Source: Nereocystis luetkeana
Taxonomy: Eukaryota > Sar > Phaeophyceae > Laminariales > Laminariaceae
Length of the DNA: 64,000 nt
Direction: 5' to 3'
Assembly (NCBI GenBank): GCA_031213475.1
Contig: JARUPZ010000020.1
Span: 806,001 to 870,000 of the forward strand
Shown here: in pieces, positions 1 through 13,500 of the stretch
How positions within the stretch are numbered: position 1 is the stretch's first letter
How the letters are laid out: the number at the start of each line of letters is the position of its first letter
Notes under the pieces: model-generated
What the model saw: the letters and a program-made list of their open reading frames with translations, nothing else
What the model was told of the DNA's origin: nothing
Database searches by the model: none
Position numbers and translations under genes: made by a program

Positions 1-345
1 AAAAAAATCACACATCCAAAAGGGAAGAGAGGAAGAAAAATAGTTAAATTCAGGCAAGGAAGCAATAAAAAGCAAGAAATCAAGAAAGGAAACACGCAAG
101 AGAATGCGCAATTTTTCGCAGATTTCAGGCTCGCACGCTTTGGGGAGGGGTGTAGAACAGAGATAAGAACAAGAAAACAAGCATACGCATTCCGCCACTA
201 AAAACACCAGGGAAGCAAAAAAAGATACTATTAATAGTAATAGCAATACGAGCAGAGACAACAAAAATAAAAAATAAGACGAAGCAAAGCAGAGCAAAAA
301 AAAGAAAACGCATGTGACTCCCAAAAAGTTGCTTACTGCGTACTG
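1..345 (-). mobile_element. LINE 3'UTR fragment (family of 29672-34080)
   Basis: The A-rich stretch, with a run like gcaatttttcgcagatttca near 110 and caccagggaagc near 208, matches the 3' untranslated part of the LINE seen at 30040-30260 in the same orientation and at 48860-49120 in reverse. It is a degraded, non-coding fragment in an intron of the USP gene. Confidence 0.65.
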
Positions 346-715
346 CCTTTCAGGCTACGAGTACGCATAATATGACGTTCGAAATTCTAGCGTTCGCCTC
401 ACTATTAATAGTAGAGTACTGTTACATGACTCCTGAAACCGTCGCTTATTGTCTAACGATCTGATAATTAATTTTGAATACATACATACATAAAAAGTTT
501 ACATCAAAAGTTTATTGTTTTGCAACATAACTGGCGTTGTTTGACGTTTTTCGGCCCCTTTTTTTTCGTCGGATCCATGGGAATATCGCCGGAACACGGT
601 ATTAGCTCATCCTGTCCAAACACGTTGCTTATTGGCCCACGCATGACTTTCGAATAAGCTGTTTACTGGCTTACTGTGTGACGCCCGAAATCGTTGCGTA
701 TTGCCCATTGGACAG

Positions 716-1158
716 CAGAGGGGGAAGCGGCGGAATTCCGAAACCCAAGACGGCTGGTGCCCGTGCAGTACGGAATCATGCTGCCCAGATTGGGAGAGGT
801 ACGTTTACTATGCCGTAATGGATTATTTTTTGTAGTCGAGGTTCGCCTTGTACTTGTTCCTTATGGCTGCTTTCATCGTATGATGGTATTCATTGATCAT
901 GATAGTGGTGATGGTGGTGGTGATGGTGATGATAATCATGACGATTGTGATGACGATGTTAATGGTGATAAGTCATGTGATAAGTCATGGTGTTGATGAA
1001 TGTGATGAACGAAACGTTCCTGATGCTGCTGCACACGGCGTTAGGCACAATGACACATACGAGCGATACTGTTCCGGATGCTCTTGTACACAATTCTGAC
1101 GCGACTCTCGTTTCGGCCCCCCTTGCTCTTTGTCTGCCGCTCTTGTTATTGCCGTTTT

Positions 1159-1214
<56 letters not shown>

Positions 1215-4200
1215 CTGCTGCTGCTACTGCTGCTGCTACTGCTGCTGTTGTTGTTGTTGCCTCCGTGATCGGGATCGTTATCGTTGTGCAGGTGAGCGAC
1301 ATTAAGCGGGTACTGTCGGGACTTTGTGGCATTCCACCATCTGCGCTGGTGATTTCTGTGCTGCAACACAATCAGTGAGTACCACTCTGTATGGCTTGCT
1401 TGTATCATTTTCATGACCTGCCGAGAAAACCCCTATCGACATTTTTCTCGTTTGACATACCCTGCATACCCTACATACAGTACTAGCTAGAGTAGCATTA
1501 GCGACGTTATTTTTTCCCTTGGGTCAAGAGTGTCTTTGCTGGCCTTTCTCTCGTCTCGTCTTGAGCGTTGGCTTGGCCTCGCTGACAAAGACTATTGGTC
1601 AAGACTCACCATCTCTAAAGTGTGATTCAAGAAGGGCCTTTTCGGTTTTCACGGGGCTTCAGAGGGTAGCCTCTAGTCTACGGCACACTTGTTCTTCGGT
1701 GTATTATAATGTTATATGTCGTACGTTGTTTATGTACTTTTCGGACTTGAGAAGGAAAAATGGAATATCGCATCATACGGACACCTCCTATCAATACTAT
1801 ACCCTGGTACTATACTAGCAGGTAGTGCTTTAGTGGTTTAGTGGTTTAAGGGTCGTGTGTTCGCACAAAGCGCCCCGGGCTGCCGAGCTTGGTCAAATGA
1901 CCCCACCAAGATGCAACAATGCAAGGATGCAAGGGGATACTCGTACGATGCGAGCGCAGCAAGATGGACGTTTTTTTTCGTAGTCGTCTATACTATTAAT
2001 AGCACCTGCCTTGCTACCAACTCTATCGCCATACTAGCAGCTCTCTTCCGCGGACCAAAGCCTAATGGGTAGGGTACGACGTGTACTGTCGTAATCTGGG
2101 AGACTAGATTTTTTCAATGGTTTAGGAGGTTAAAGTCCTTCACGAGCTGGCCGGTGGAGATATTACCGGCCTGTTGTCTACCCCCCTGTGCTGAACCACA
2201 GTCGTATGGGAAAGCTAGCCGGATGGAGACCGAGAGGTTACCATGAACGCGCACGTGAAAGCTGTATGAGTCTTCATACAATATAAGCGTGGGGACCGAG
2301 ATCTCCCATTCGGTCTTTCGGCCCGAAGAAAGAAGAAAGCAGCTCTCTTGCTGCTAGCTGTCTTGCTTCTGTCTTGCTTCTGTCTTTGCGCGTGCGTGCC
2401 CACGACGTCGTTCTTGTACAGCGGGGAACCCGATTTAAGAGCCCTTCGGAACAAGCCAGTGTTATCGCCACCGCTCTATTCTCCGAACCGCTCGTATCCC
2501 CCGTTTAAGAGCAGTGCTACCCCGGGATAAGAGCAAAAATATCTCTTGAATCGGCTTATACTACTGCTAGAAAAGCGCCAAAGCTCGTGAAGCAAGAACA
2601 TCCCGACAAAGCCTGTTTTGTTTCCGGTTTCCGTGCCCAGCGGAATTCACCGCCCGCAAATCCGTTTTCTGTTGATATGGGCGCTCTCAATCCGGTAACC
2701 CACTGGTGTGTTACAGACAACTAATAAAAACGCTTTCGTCGTTGTGGTGCTATTAATCAAACAATCGGGCCCAAAGGACTCTCGCCTCTTTCGCCTACCT
2801 TTACCTTTGGGAGAAGACCTGTCAAACCGGTCCAGAACTACAACAGTAACAGGTACCAGGTATCAATTGTAGTGACTATTACAGCAACGCCCAAGCGAAG
2901 CAGCCTGGGCTAGCCTGGGCTAGCCTGGGCTGCTGGGTGAGGGGATAGGAGACGTTCTATCAACAAGCGCAGCAAGTGCAACGGATGGAAATGTACGACA
3001 CGCACGCAGCATGATGATACGATGATATATGATGATTGATGCACGCTCTTCCTGTTGTAGACGGCTCATCCATACCACGTTCTTGTCGCTTTTGAGTCGT
3101 TTTGAAATCGCTTTTTTAGTCACTTTTTTATGCCCATGTATTTTAGTCAAGTCGAAAGGACTTTCGTTTTAAAGGCGTCCGCCTAAAAGGGGTGGTTGGT
3201 GCAGCCATGTTACCTACCCTCGGCGTACGTACAGTAATCCATCTCAGCCTTTTCAATATGGCGTTATTCTTGGTAATGGTCTGTTCGCCTGTGCCTGTCC
3301 GCCCCTGCCTACAGTACGCTTCCCCCTGACCCCCTGCCTTGTCCTTGAATCTAGCTTTGCTTCAATGTCTTCCTGTGTTGATGCTTGCGATAGCAGAGTT
3401 GAGATATTGGCGGATTGTCTGCGCCTTACTCTCACCCTGTCCGCTCTCCTGTTCTTGAAGTTGTTTGAAGGTTGCGATAGCAAAGCCAAGCGAGGATATT
3501 GGCGGAGTGTCTGCACCTTCTCCTGATTCTGTCCTGTCCTGTCCTGTCCTGTCCGTAAATATGTGTCGTCCTTTGCTGTGTTATTGTTTGCGATAGCAGA
3601 GTGAGGATATTGGCGGACAAGGACCCGCTATCCGACGTGCGGGAAGACGGCTTCGTTCTAGCGTTTTCGATGGTGAGATCAAACTCCCAACACAGCACCG
3701 TTCACTGCCTCTGCCCACAGCAAATAGTATGCACCAGGTATAGCATGCAGCACTATTGATGGCATTCAACGAAGTTGCATTTAAAGTTGCAGGTGAAAAT
3801 GAAACATAAACTGAATTTGAAATCGGACTTAAAGTTGAAATTAAAATTGAGTTTGAACTTGAAACTTGAAGTGAAAGTTCAGTTTCAAATGCACTTGAAC
3901 TTGAAAAAAATCCAACTGGATTTAAAACCGAGAAGAATTCATCTTTCAACTTCAACTTGAAATTGACCTTGAACCTGAACCTGAACTTGAACTTGAACTA
4001 TGCGTCGTTTGCAGGGGGGCGGTACGCCTAACAAGTACGCCAAGCGAAAGCCCGCGACGGCGTCAAACCTACCCGCAGTCTCGCCGGCGGCACCACTGAA
4101 GGTACCAACACTCACGGTACCCTCGACTGCGCCAACAGCAAAGCCAACAGCAAAGCCAACAGTAAAGCCTGCTGCAGCAGCAAAGCCTGCTGTAGCAGCG

Positions 4201-7200
4201 AAGCCTGCTGTAGCAAAGCCTGCTGGTGGTAGTGCAAGATCACATACTAGCGGTACTAGCGGCTCTCATGGAAACGGAGTCACCTCCGCTCGCCCTGGAG
4301 AAGAGCCAGCCGCTACAGCTAGCGCAGGACCCAGTTTAGGGGGCATAAGCGACGGCCGGGCGCGGGAATCAACGCAGCGCACAGACACTGTTGGCGCGCG
4401 TGTTACGGTGACAGACGAGGAAGGGGAAGGGGTTGGTGTTGGGGTGGGAGGGAGAAGTGCCGATTCTTGGATGGAGCGTGGTCCCTCGCCAGAGGAGGGG
4501 GTGGACAAGCTCGGTGAAGGTGATGGTGATGGTGATGGTGGTGCCGAGAGCCTCTCGGATGGGGGCGAGGAGGATGACTACACCGACCTCGACGATGACA
4601 GGTGCTGCTTTGATTGCTTAATCGATTGATTTGACTGATTTGAACAGCAGTCGATGTTGGTGTCGATACTGCTGTACCAGGCCCTTGGTTTTTTTTTTAA
4701 TTACCCCCTCTCGTAGGATTGACCTTTTACCACAACTCCAACAGGAAAAATGACTGAAGGTACTTGTAACATAAACGCCCGATTGGCCGCAACGGTGTCA
4801 CCGTGTCAGGACGGTACAGTATAATGGTATAATGGTATAATTCTTGGGAGTTGTCAACATAGCGTTTCAGCACTACAGTAATGCCAACAATACAAGACCA
4901 GTAGACGAGTGTAGTGAGAGTATTGATCGTACGAGCGTCTAAAATCAGCAAAGAGTATACAAGTACAAAACAGTGTTCCTGCTTCTCTTGTGTGGTACGT
5001 TCCGATGTGAGATACGAGGTATCATATGGAACCGCCGGGTATGTACGGTAGCAGCAGAAATTATGCCAGTACGTTCTTCTTTACGTGACCCCCGTTCTGC
5101 ATATTGTTGTGCATTTTGGTGTTTTCTATTGCTTATTTCGGGTTAGGTTTACGGTTGTTAATTTGATAAAAACGGCATGTGTTGTACTGTAGTCATGGGA
5201 CATGGAAGGATTGAGTTGGATACCTCATCGATTACCGAAAAACCATCGTTCAATTAATAGCGTGGCAACATGCCGCTATCACACGAACTGGTGCAATGAT
5301 ACCTCGCAAGTTTGATGTAGCAGGTGACGGCACCCACCCCTCCTTATCCTGTACTGGTACGCTTTGCATTACCCACCCCTGGATCGACTCGATTAGGCCT
5401 CCAACGCCCGTGATGGACCGGCGCAGTCCGGACGAGAGATACTGCATGGGCCCTTTCCCCTCTAAACTTGAAGATATCAAGCTTGGCTGGAGATTGGACG
5501 CGCTGGATGGGCAAGGGGGTTGGTATGCTGCTACGGTGGTTGAGGTGAGGGTTAGGGTTAGGGTTGGTGCGTCTGTCGTCTGTGTTGACAGGCTTTAACG
5601 CAATACGCGTAGGGTATAATGATATCTTAGTCAAGCACAGGCATGAACATGAGCACACGCATTACTATGTATTATAATATCCCATGAGCATTAGCATAAT
5701 ATTGTGCACGAGCACAACCATAAACCTAAGCTGCAGCTTAAGCATTAGCTTGAGTATTAGCAGGAGCATAGAAGCACGCAAGATCAGAAGCATCGACACC
5801 AATATAAGCACAGCACCTCGTAGGAATACCGCATCTTCTTCCGTCCGGCGTTGACTCGGTCCTTCAGTGCTGCCCGCCCGCTGAAGAGACCCGTAAGGTG
5901 CACCATCACTCACCACCCGCCCTACACCGTAGTATTTCACTGATCGCAAGGTTTTAGTATTAACACAGTACTTGTGGTGCATTAGTGCATTTTTTTACCC
6001 GTTTTATTTCTTGTAACAAAAAGTGCCGCTGTTGTTTTCCCCGAAATGGTTCGGCAGATCGACCCCCTTGCGATTGTGGCTGTGAGGGAAGGCGACAGGC
6101 CGTTCAAAAACTCGCTTCCGGGCAAGGCCGACGACCAGAAGCGAAAAACAGAGTACCTCATCAAGGTCCACTTCGATAACTTCACGAGCAAGTGGGACGA
6201 GTCTTACGGGGAAAGCGAGTGGAGGGAAAGAAAACTCGTCCCTCTCTACACCAAGGTGCGTCCAGGGCCTCTCTTGTCACACAGGCATTGACTTTTGACT
6301 TTTTGCTCTTGTACTAAAATAGTGCAATATTTGTCCTTCTATGCTACTATCCTCCTCTAGGTTCATGCTTTTTGCAGCAATGATACGCTTAGTGCTTCGT
6401 TTTCTCCTCTGGTGTGTGGTAGGATTGTAAAGCTATCACGGTGAGTGTTGTGTTGGGTGCTTTGTGTTTTGTGTTTAACCTCTGTGTTGCGTGCTCTGTG
6501 CTTTATGGTTAATGGATTATGCTTTTGGCGGGATTACGTCGGCTGTCCCTCATTCTTCAAACTTCTTTTCTCGCCAGTTGCACATGTCGCTTATCTTTGT
6601 CGAATACCGATTTCCCATATTCGCGTATGTTGTCCTTGGCCATCGTATGTTTTGCGCTTTCGAGTCGAGAGTCTCTCACTCGTGAAGTGACACGTCTCTT
6701 CTCCTATCTCTCGTCACTTGTACTTGTCGCTTGCCCGCACCAACGTCTATTGCTCCGGGTGTTTGGCTCGGCCACCGTATGTTTTGGGTCGAGTGGCCCT
6801 CACTCATGGAATACCTCTTGAAGGCATACTGCTGTCCTTGTCGCGTAGTTGGTTGTCCTTGCCCACCGTGTGCTTGGTGGCTTGGTGGCTCTTGTCTCGA
6901 GTACCCCTCGCCCTTTTGAAATGCCGTCAAACGTTAGCCTCGCTTAGCTTGCTCATACTCATATGATGTTTCTTGGGGGTGGTCGCTTGCCGCTTGTCGA
7001 ATGCCCACTGCCGCTCCCGCACATGTTATCTGGTGTTGGCCTCTCTGCCTCTCTGCCCAATGACTGGAATGGTCCGTCTTGCAGAGTCGTCGACAGGAGC
7101 GTGTGTTGGACGTTCCGGTGGTGCACCTTAAGACTGTCAGCATAGCTTCTTCCTCGTCGGGAGCACACCCGAACCACCCCGCGAAGACAGACGGCCCATC

Positions 7201-7482
7201 CGCTCGGTCAGTCTCCCTTGGCCGGTCGCACGTTCGTGCCCACAAAAACAGTACGACTACCAACAGCAGCAGTAGCAACAGCAGCAGTAGCAGTAGCACC
7301 ACCAATAGCAGATAAAAAAAGTAGTAGCACCAGTAGCAGTATTCTGGTATATTGGTGGTAGTAGCAGTAGTACCAATAGTGTCAGTAGCAGTAGTACCAA
7401 TAGCATCAGTAGCAGTACTGCCACCAATAGTTTTTTATAACAGTGGCACCAGCAGCAATAGCGCCACCCGTAGCCGTTTATA

Positions 7483-7516
<34 letters not shown>

Positions 7517-10500
7517 TAGCACCACCAGTAGCACCACCAGTAGCCGTTTATAACAGTAGCAGTCAGAATATTGGTAGCAGCACCAGTATCATTTTATCAC
7601 AGGTGCAGCAGCACTACCCCCACCGGTACACTATAGTAGCAGTCTATAACTGTGTCATACTGGTACTATTAATAGTAGCAGCTTGTAGCAGCTTGTAGCA
7701 GCAGCAAAAACCCCACCAGTACGAATCAGCATATTGTCTTCATAGCAGCTGTAACGGTGGCTCAGGGTGTGTATGTTTTTGTTTTTGTTGTCGGCTGTGT
7801 TACCCTTACCCATGCCCTTTAGGGACGGAGGACGGGCCGAGGCGGACGGGGATGGCCTAGACGCGAAGGAACCGCCAGGAGGCTTGGCAAAGGTGATATC
7901 TGTCGACAAATCAGCTGTCATTGATGTTGACTTTCTGCTGCTGCTACTGCATCTCCTACTAGTAATAAGTCAACCACCGATGTTGGCTTTCTGCTGCTGC
8001 TGCTGCTGCTGCTGCCTGAGATAACCACCTGCTTCATTTCCGACTAAATTAAGCACCGATGTTGGATTTCTGCTGCTGCATCTCTGAGTAGGTCAACCCT
8101 TTAAAGCTACGAGTACGAGTACACCCATCTTCTTTTTTCGAACGAATGATTGGAATTGTGGTGGTATTATATCACTTTTGCAGTCACAAAGGGTGAATGA
8201 AATGTGTTGTACCTCGTATGGATAGATCATCTTGTTTGCGTGCTGGGTTGTACTTACATACCATGGTATGTACTTACGTATGTAGGTGACCAGAGAATGA
8301 ATGCCCACACCAGTATCTTTGAGGTGAGGAGTCAGTAAGGGCGCGGGGTGTGTGCTCGGTGTTGGTGGGTAGGAAAAACGGTTTCATGTGACAACAAGTA
8401 TGGTTTGAATGGCAGTAGGTGTGTTGTGTGACCTTCTGTGTACAGGTATAGCGGTTGCTGTTATTAATAGTAGATGAACCACATGTGTCGATATGTAATG
8501 TGTTTCAGAAGAGGTACGTAGTCGTGGTGAGCTTTCTGATTCATTTACCCGTCGTCTTTGGCCGATCGCCTATCACGGACTGGTTGCTACTGTTTTACCT
8601 CTACTGTCTGCTGGCGTGCCCCGTTGTTTTGGGTTGTGTTGCAGGATCTTTTCGGGCTGCCGTTTCTCGTTCGCTGCCCGCCTGAACGATCGACGAGGTA
8701 CCTCTGGCGGCTGGTGGTGCAGCAAGCCTCCAGATTTGTCGCGGGGTCTTCAGGGGGCAGGAGCTTGAGGACAGGGACTAAGGATAGGATGGCCAAAGCA
8801 GCCGCCGTCGCGAGGTGGGTGCTACGCTATGGGTTGTTTGTTGTACTGTTGTACTGTAGGTCATGTCGTGGCTGGTGTGGTAGTGTGGTATAGACCATGC
8901 CGTGGATGCTTATGATATGGCCATGCCGTGGGTAATATCGTACGGGTCATGCCATGAGTGCTACCAGGTATGATCTAATGATACGGAGCATACAGCGGGT
9001 GCTGTCAATCCAGCCAGCTGGCGATGACTGTATCTATTAATAATATGGATACTCCAAGTATTGTCTTGATCGTAAAGTGCCTTAATAGGATACCACATTG
9101 ATAGAACAGCTAGGAACACGTGGTACGGCCGCTATGACCTCGCCCTCATCGGCGACAGCGGCCTTGGCCAACGCCGTCCAAGGCTCCTCCTGGGGAGCGG
9201 GACAATCAAAATCAGGGGATGCCCGATGGCAACGGGTCGATTCCATTATCATTATACCCCGTGCGAGCACCGGACGAAGGAACAAGGCATGGTCCCGACA
9301 ACACACCTTGTACATGGTATATCATCCACATCAACATTCACAGCAATATTTCGAAGGTGGATGGAACAGAGCGGCTACAGATGTTGTGTGCCGCGCCATA
9401 TTGTAGTTAGAGTGTTCTTGCGTAGTCTTGCACGGTTGGGACCCCCAATAGCAGTAAGCCCTTGCCACACTCCTTGTAAACTCCCAATCGGTGCCAGCCA
9501 ATCGCAAAGAACACTCTAACTACAATATGGTGCGGCACACAACAGCTGTAGCCGCTCTGTTCCATCCACCTTCGAAATATTGCTGTGGATGTTGATGTGG
9601 ATGATATACCATGTACAAGGTATGTTGTCGGGACCATGCCTTGTTCTTTCGTCCGGTGCTCGCACGGGGTATAATGATAATGGAATCGACCCGTTGTCAT
9701 CGGGCATCCCCTGATTTTGATTATCCCGCTCCCCAGGAGGAGCCTTGGACGGCGTTGGCCAAGACCGCTGTCGCCGATGAGGGCGAAGTCATAGCGGCCG
9801 TACCACGTGTTCCTAGCTGTCCTATCAATGCGGCATCCTATTAAGGCACTTTGTGATCGAGACAATACTTGGAGTATCCATATTATTAATACCGGCAACT
9901 ATTAGTCCCATTAAGCACTCTACCCACCTTTTATGGGCCAAAGTACTCAGAGCTACAGTAGTGTGGGGTCATAGTTGCAGTAGCAAGCCCCACCGATGCT
10001 TTTTTTTTTTACATTTCTTTGGTCATCAGCTGTACTTTCCAGCTCATTTCGTCAGACATATTTGCCCTCGTCGGCCTGTTGCCTACCATCACTTGTGCTT
10101 CCGCTCTTTTCGTTCGGTGGTAACATTTTTTCTTGTCTTCGCTGTTTTCTGTGTGTGTTTTTAGCCGAAGCATCGTTTTACTGGTTTCACTGTTTTTTCG
10201 CTCCTTGGTCCGGTGTTGGTCTGGTGGTAACAGTGCTTTGCTGTCTTGGCTGTTATGTTTGTGGTTTGTGTCAACATTTGTTTGCTGTCCCTCCGCTGTT
10301 TTTTTATTTGTTTCGGTGGCAACGTTTGCTTGCTCTTATGCTGTTTTCGCTGTTTTTGTTCCAACGTTGTTTTGCTGATTTCGCGTCTCTGTTTCGCACC
10401 AACATGTTTCGTTGTTTTGGCTGTTTTCGCATTTTTTTTTACCAATTATTCCCGTTTTCGCCGTTTTCTCTGTTTTGTGGCAACAATCAGCAAGCGACCA

Positions 10501-13500
10501 CACATCACCGCCGCCTGGGTGGCGCGTGCTTCGGTGGGCTTAGAAAATGGGATGACGGACGAGAAACTAGCGGAGCTGCTCCCGTTTACGGTGAAGCTGG
10601 TCTTGAAGCAGAACCCTCTCGCACATGTCGGATCGGCACATCTGCTGCCAGAGAGGTGGAGGGCGGCGTCTTCTGTCTTGTGCCCAAAGGTCATTATGGT
10701 GGTACTGTTGGTGTTGTCTGTAATGGTTGCGGTAGTGTTATTGGTTTTGTTGTCGGATCGGCACAGGAGCTGCTGCGAAAGAGGTAGATGCCGGCGCCTT
10801 GTGTCGTGTGCCCAAGGGTCGCCATGTTGTTTGTTGGTGTAGGGAGTGGCATTGTTGTTAATGTTGGTGGTTGTTCTGGTTATTGGTGTGGTTGGTGGAG
10901 TTGGTGGAGTTGGTTAGTGTTGGTGGTGTTGGTGTTGTTGTTGATGGTGTCGCTGCTGTGTTTATTTTTATCAGCTTATCGCGCAATCTATAGTAGTATT
11001 GTTTGTAAAAGAGTAAACATTCACTGTTTGCACTGTCTGACGGTCAACAATAACAATACATTACACATCACACATATCCACTCTACACCTACAATTCATG
11101 TTTCACACCGTATTGCCTTGTGCCGGGCACTGATGTATTGTAATGTGATCTGATGTGCTGTGGTGTAAGGTGATGTGATGTGATGTGATGGGATGTGCTG
11201 TGGTCTGATGCACTCTATTCACCTCAATTTGTGTAGTCCACTTGTGTCGTCAACCCTTGTTTGGCAGGTGATACTGGCACTGGAGTGGAAACATGCTTCC
11301 CGGGACTACCACGATGTGCTCACCTCTGCCTTCGACCACCCGTCCTACTTACAGCTTCAGACCAACAAGCAGGTGAAACATCCAAATACGTTCTTATTCG
11401 TACGTGATGATATACGCAGTACATCAGACGTGGGGATGGCAGTTACGGCAGATGAATTGTTACGGGTAATTGCGGGAAATCAGCTCTTTTTGTTACGTGC
11501 GGCTGTTACGGCAAAACCCGGGGATAAAAAATAGCCACCCCCCGAGTTCACTGTATTCGTGATTAAGTCACGACGTTATTATCGTGATCTGTGGTGCGAT
11601 GTCATGCATACCTCTCTATACCTTGTCGTTGTGCGCAGTCTGTACATTCAGGACTTACCCTGGAGCAATGCTTGGATGCCTACACGAGGGAGGAAACTCT
11701 AGAGGAGGAAGACTCGTGGTATTGCTCCAGCTGCCGAGCGCACAGGAGAGGGGTCATGAAGATCGACCTGTGGAAAATGCCTGACGTGCTGGTAAGGGAG
11801 AGATCCTCCACTCTACCCTCCATCTGCGGATGGATTCTAAAATAAATTATCACAAAAAGGCCTGACGTGTTCGTGAAAGATTGATCTTCCGAAGATATTT
11901 TGTTGTTGAATGTGGTATCTTCGGATTTCCCTTGAACAGGCGTGCTGCTTGCTGCTTGGTGAATCACTCTTCGACTAATGAAATGCAAACTAAAAAACTA
12001 AAATAGAAAATACACGTTTTCGAATTACAAAGTTTCAGGTTCCTCGTTGATACGGGCCCTTCGTTTTTTAATGTATTAATTTCTTGATTTCTTGATCCAT
12101 TTTTTAGTTGATATATCGATGCATCGATTCGTTGGTTGGTTCATAACGCCCAACGGAATGTTAGGCACGCCCTAACATTTGTTTTTATGTCTCTGCACGT
12201 GACGGTATGATATAGGTGATCCACATGAAGCGATTTCAGTGTTCGGCCCGATGGCGAGAGAAGATAAGGACGTTGGTGCTCTTCCCCCACTCAGGCCTGG
12301 ACATGTCCGCCTTTGTCTCCTCCAACTCAGCTCATAGAAAACAGGCAAGTCATACCCTGGTAGGAGATTAGGGTTAGGAGGTATGATATGATGGTATGAT
12401 GGTTGTTGATCTCACATTTACTCATCGCCAAAAATCCCGTCCGTGGTCACAGGACAAGCGCCTAAAAACTCTGGAGTGGAACGATGGTTTGTCATGGTAT
12501 CATACGAGGCTTATGACGGCTACAGGCGGGTCGCCCACACGTTGCCAGCCGGTGTATTCCTCTGCGGGGGTAATTAAGGGCGTCCTATATTTTGTAGCCG
12601 GACAAACTGCACTGTGAGGGCTACTGTAGTGTAGTGGGATGCGACAAGCTTGCAGCACCGCACGCTATTTTTTCGACAGCGAAGAGCACCTCCTCCTTGT
12701 CACCAACTCTTTTGTAAATGCTATGCTGATCCATCGCCTTTTCCATGTCTTACATTACTTGTGGGTGGGTTGCCTCTTTACCGTTCAGCCTCCATGTCCT
12801 CCCCGCCCCTACCCCCAACCCTCATCGTCAAACATGCTCATGCGTCGATCCATGTTCCATGCTCCATGCTCCTCATCACAGGCGGGAGGGGGACAAGCGG
12901 GCATGGTGTATGACCTGTTTGGCGTGGTGAATCACATGGGGGGCATGACAGGAGGGCACTACACCGCCTGCTGCCGGTCTTCTCCGTGCAGCAAGGATGG
13001 CGTGGAGGAGGTCACCGGCTGGGGGCTAGAGCACCCGTGGCTGCACTTCGACGACGAGTTTGTCGAGGTGACCACGGACTAATGTGGCATGATTAAACAA
13101 ATTACCCCCGAAAAGCATCAGACAACAGACTGGAGAGTGAGGGTTAGGGTTAGACCGCCGTCATTATACATTAGGGTAGGCCTTCCTCCATCAACACCAC
13201 CATGTTCAATTCACATTGACCGCCGAGATCAACCATGATGGTTGATAGCGTAATTCACCATGTTACGGATCGATCGTTGCTCGCTACCGCGGCATACAAT
13301 ATGGGCAGTAGTTCAGTCGAAGGTGACCGGTTCAATATGTTCAGGCGGTCCAGCGCGAACTTGTCGTAACATTATCATGCGTACTATATTATTTGTGTTA
13401 TGTTATGTGTACCCTGCCCTGGGTTCGGCTTGAATCGAGGCTCTGTGCGCAGCTCTGCTGAATTCAAAAGGCGACGTGTCCATCGAGCTGAGCTTGATTA

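Noticed and set aside
1130-1378. Poly-Ala, poly-Leu, poly-Cys and poly-Ser frames over CTG repeats
   Set aside because: Trinucleotide repeats keep every frame open. Only 1292-1374 is coding, as a USP exon.
4000-4629. 209-codon open frame beginning ATG at 4000 as a separate gene
   Set aside because: Its start overlaps an acceptor at 4013-4014, and its phase joins exon 3597-3672 and exon 5397-5544 exactly. It is an internal USP exon; the ATG and the TGA after 4601 are intronic.
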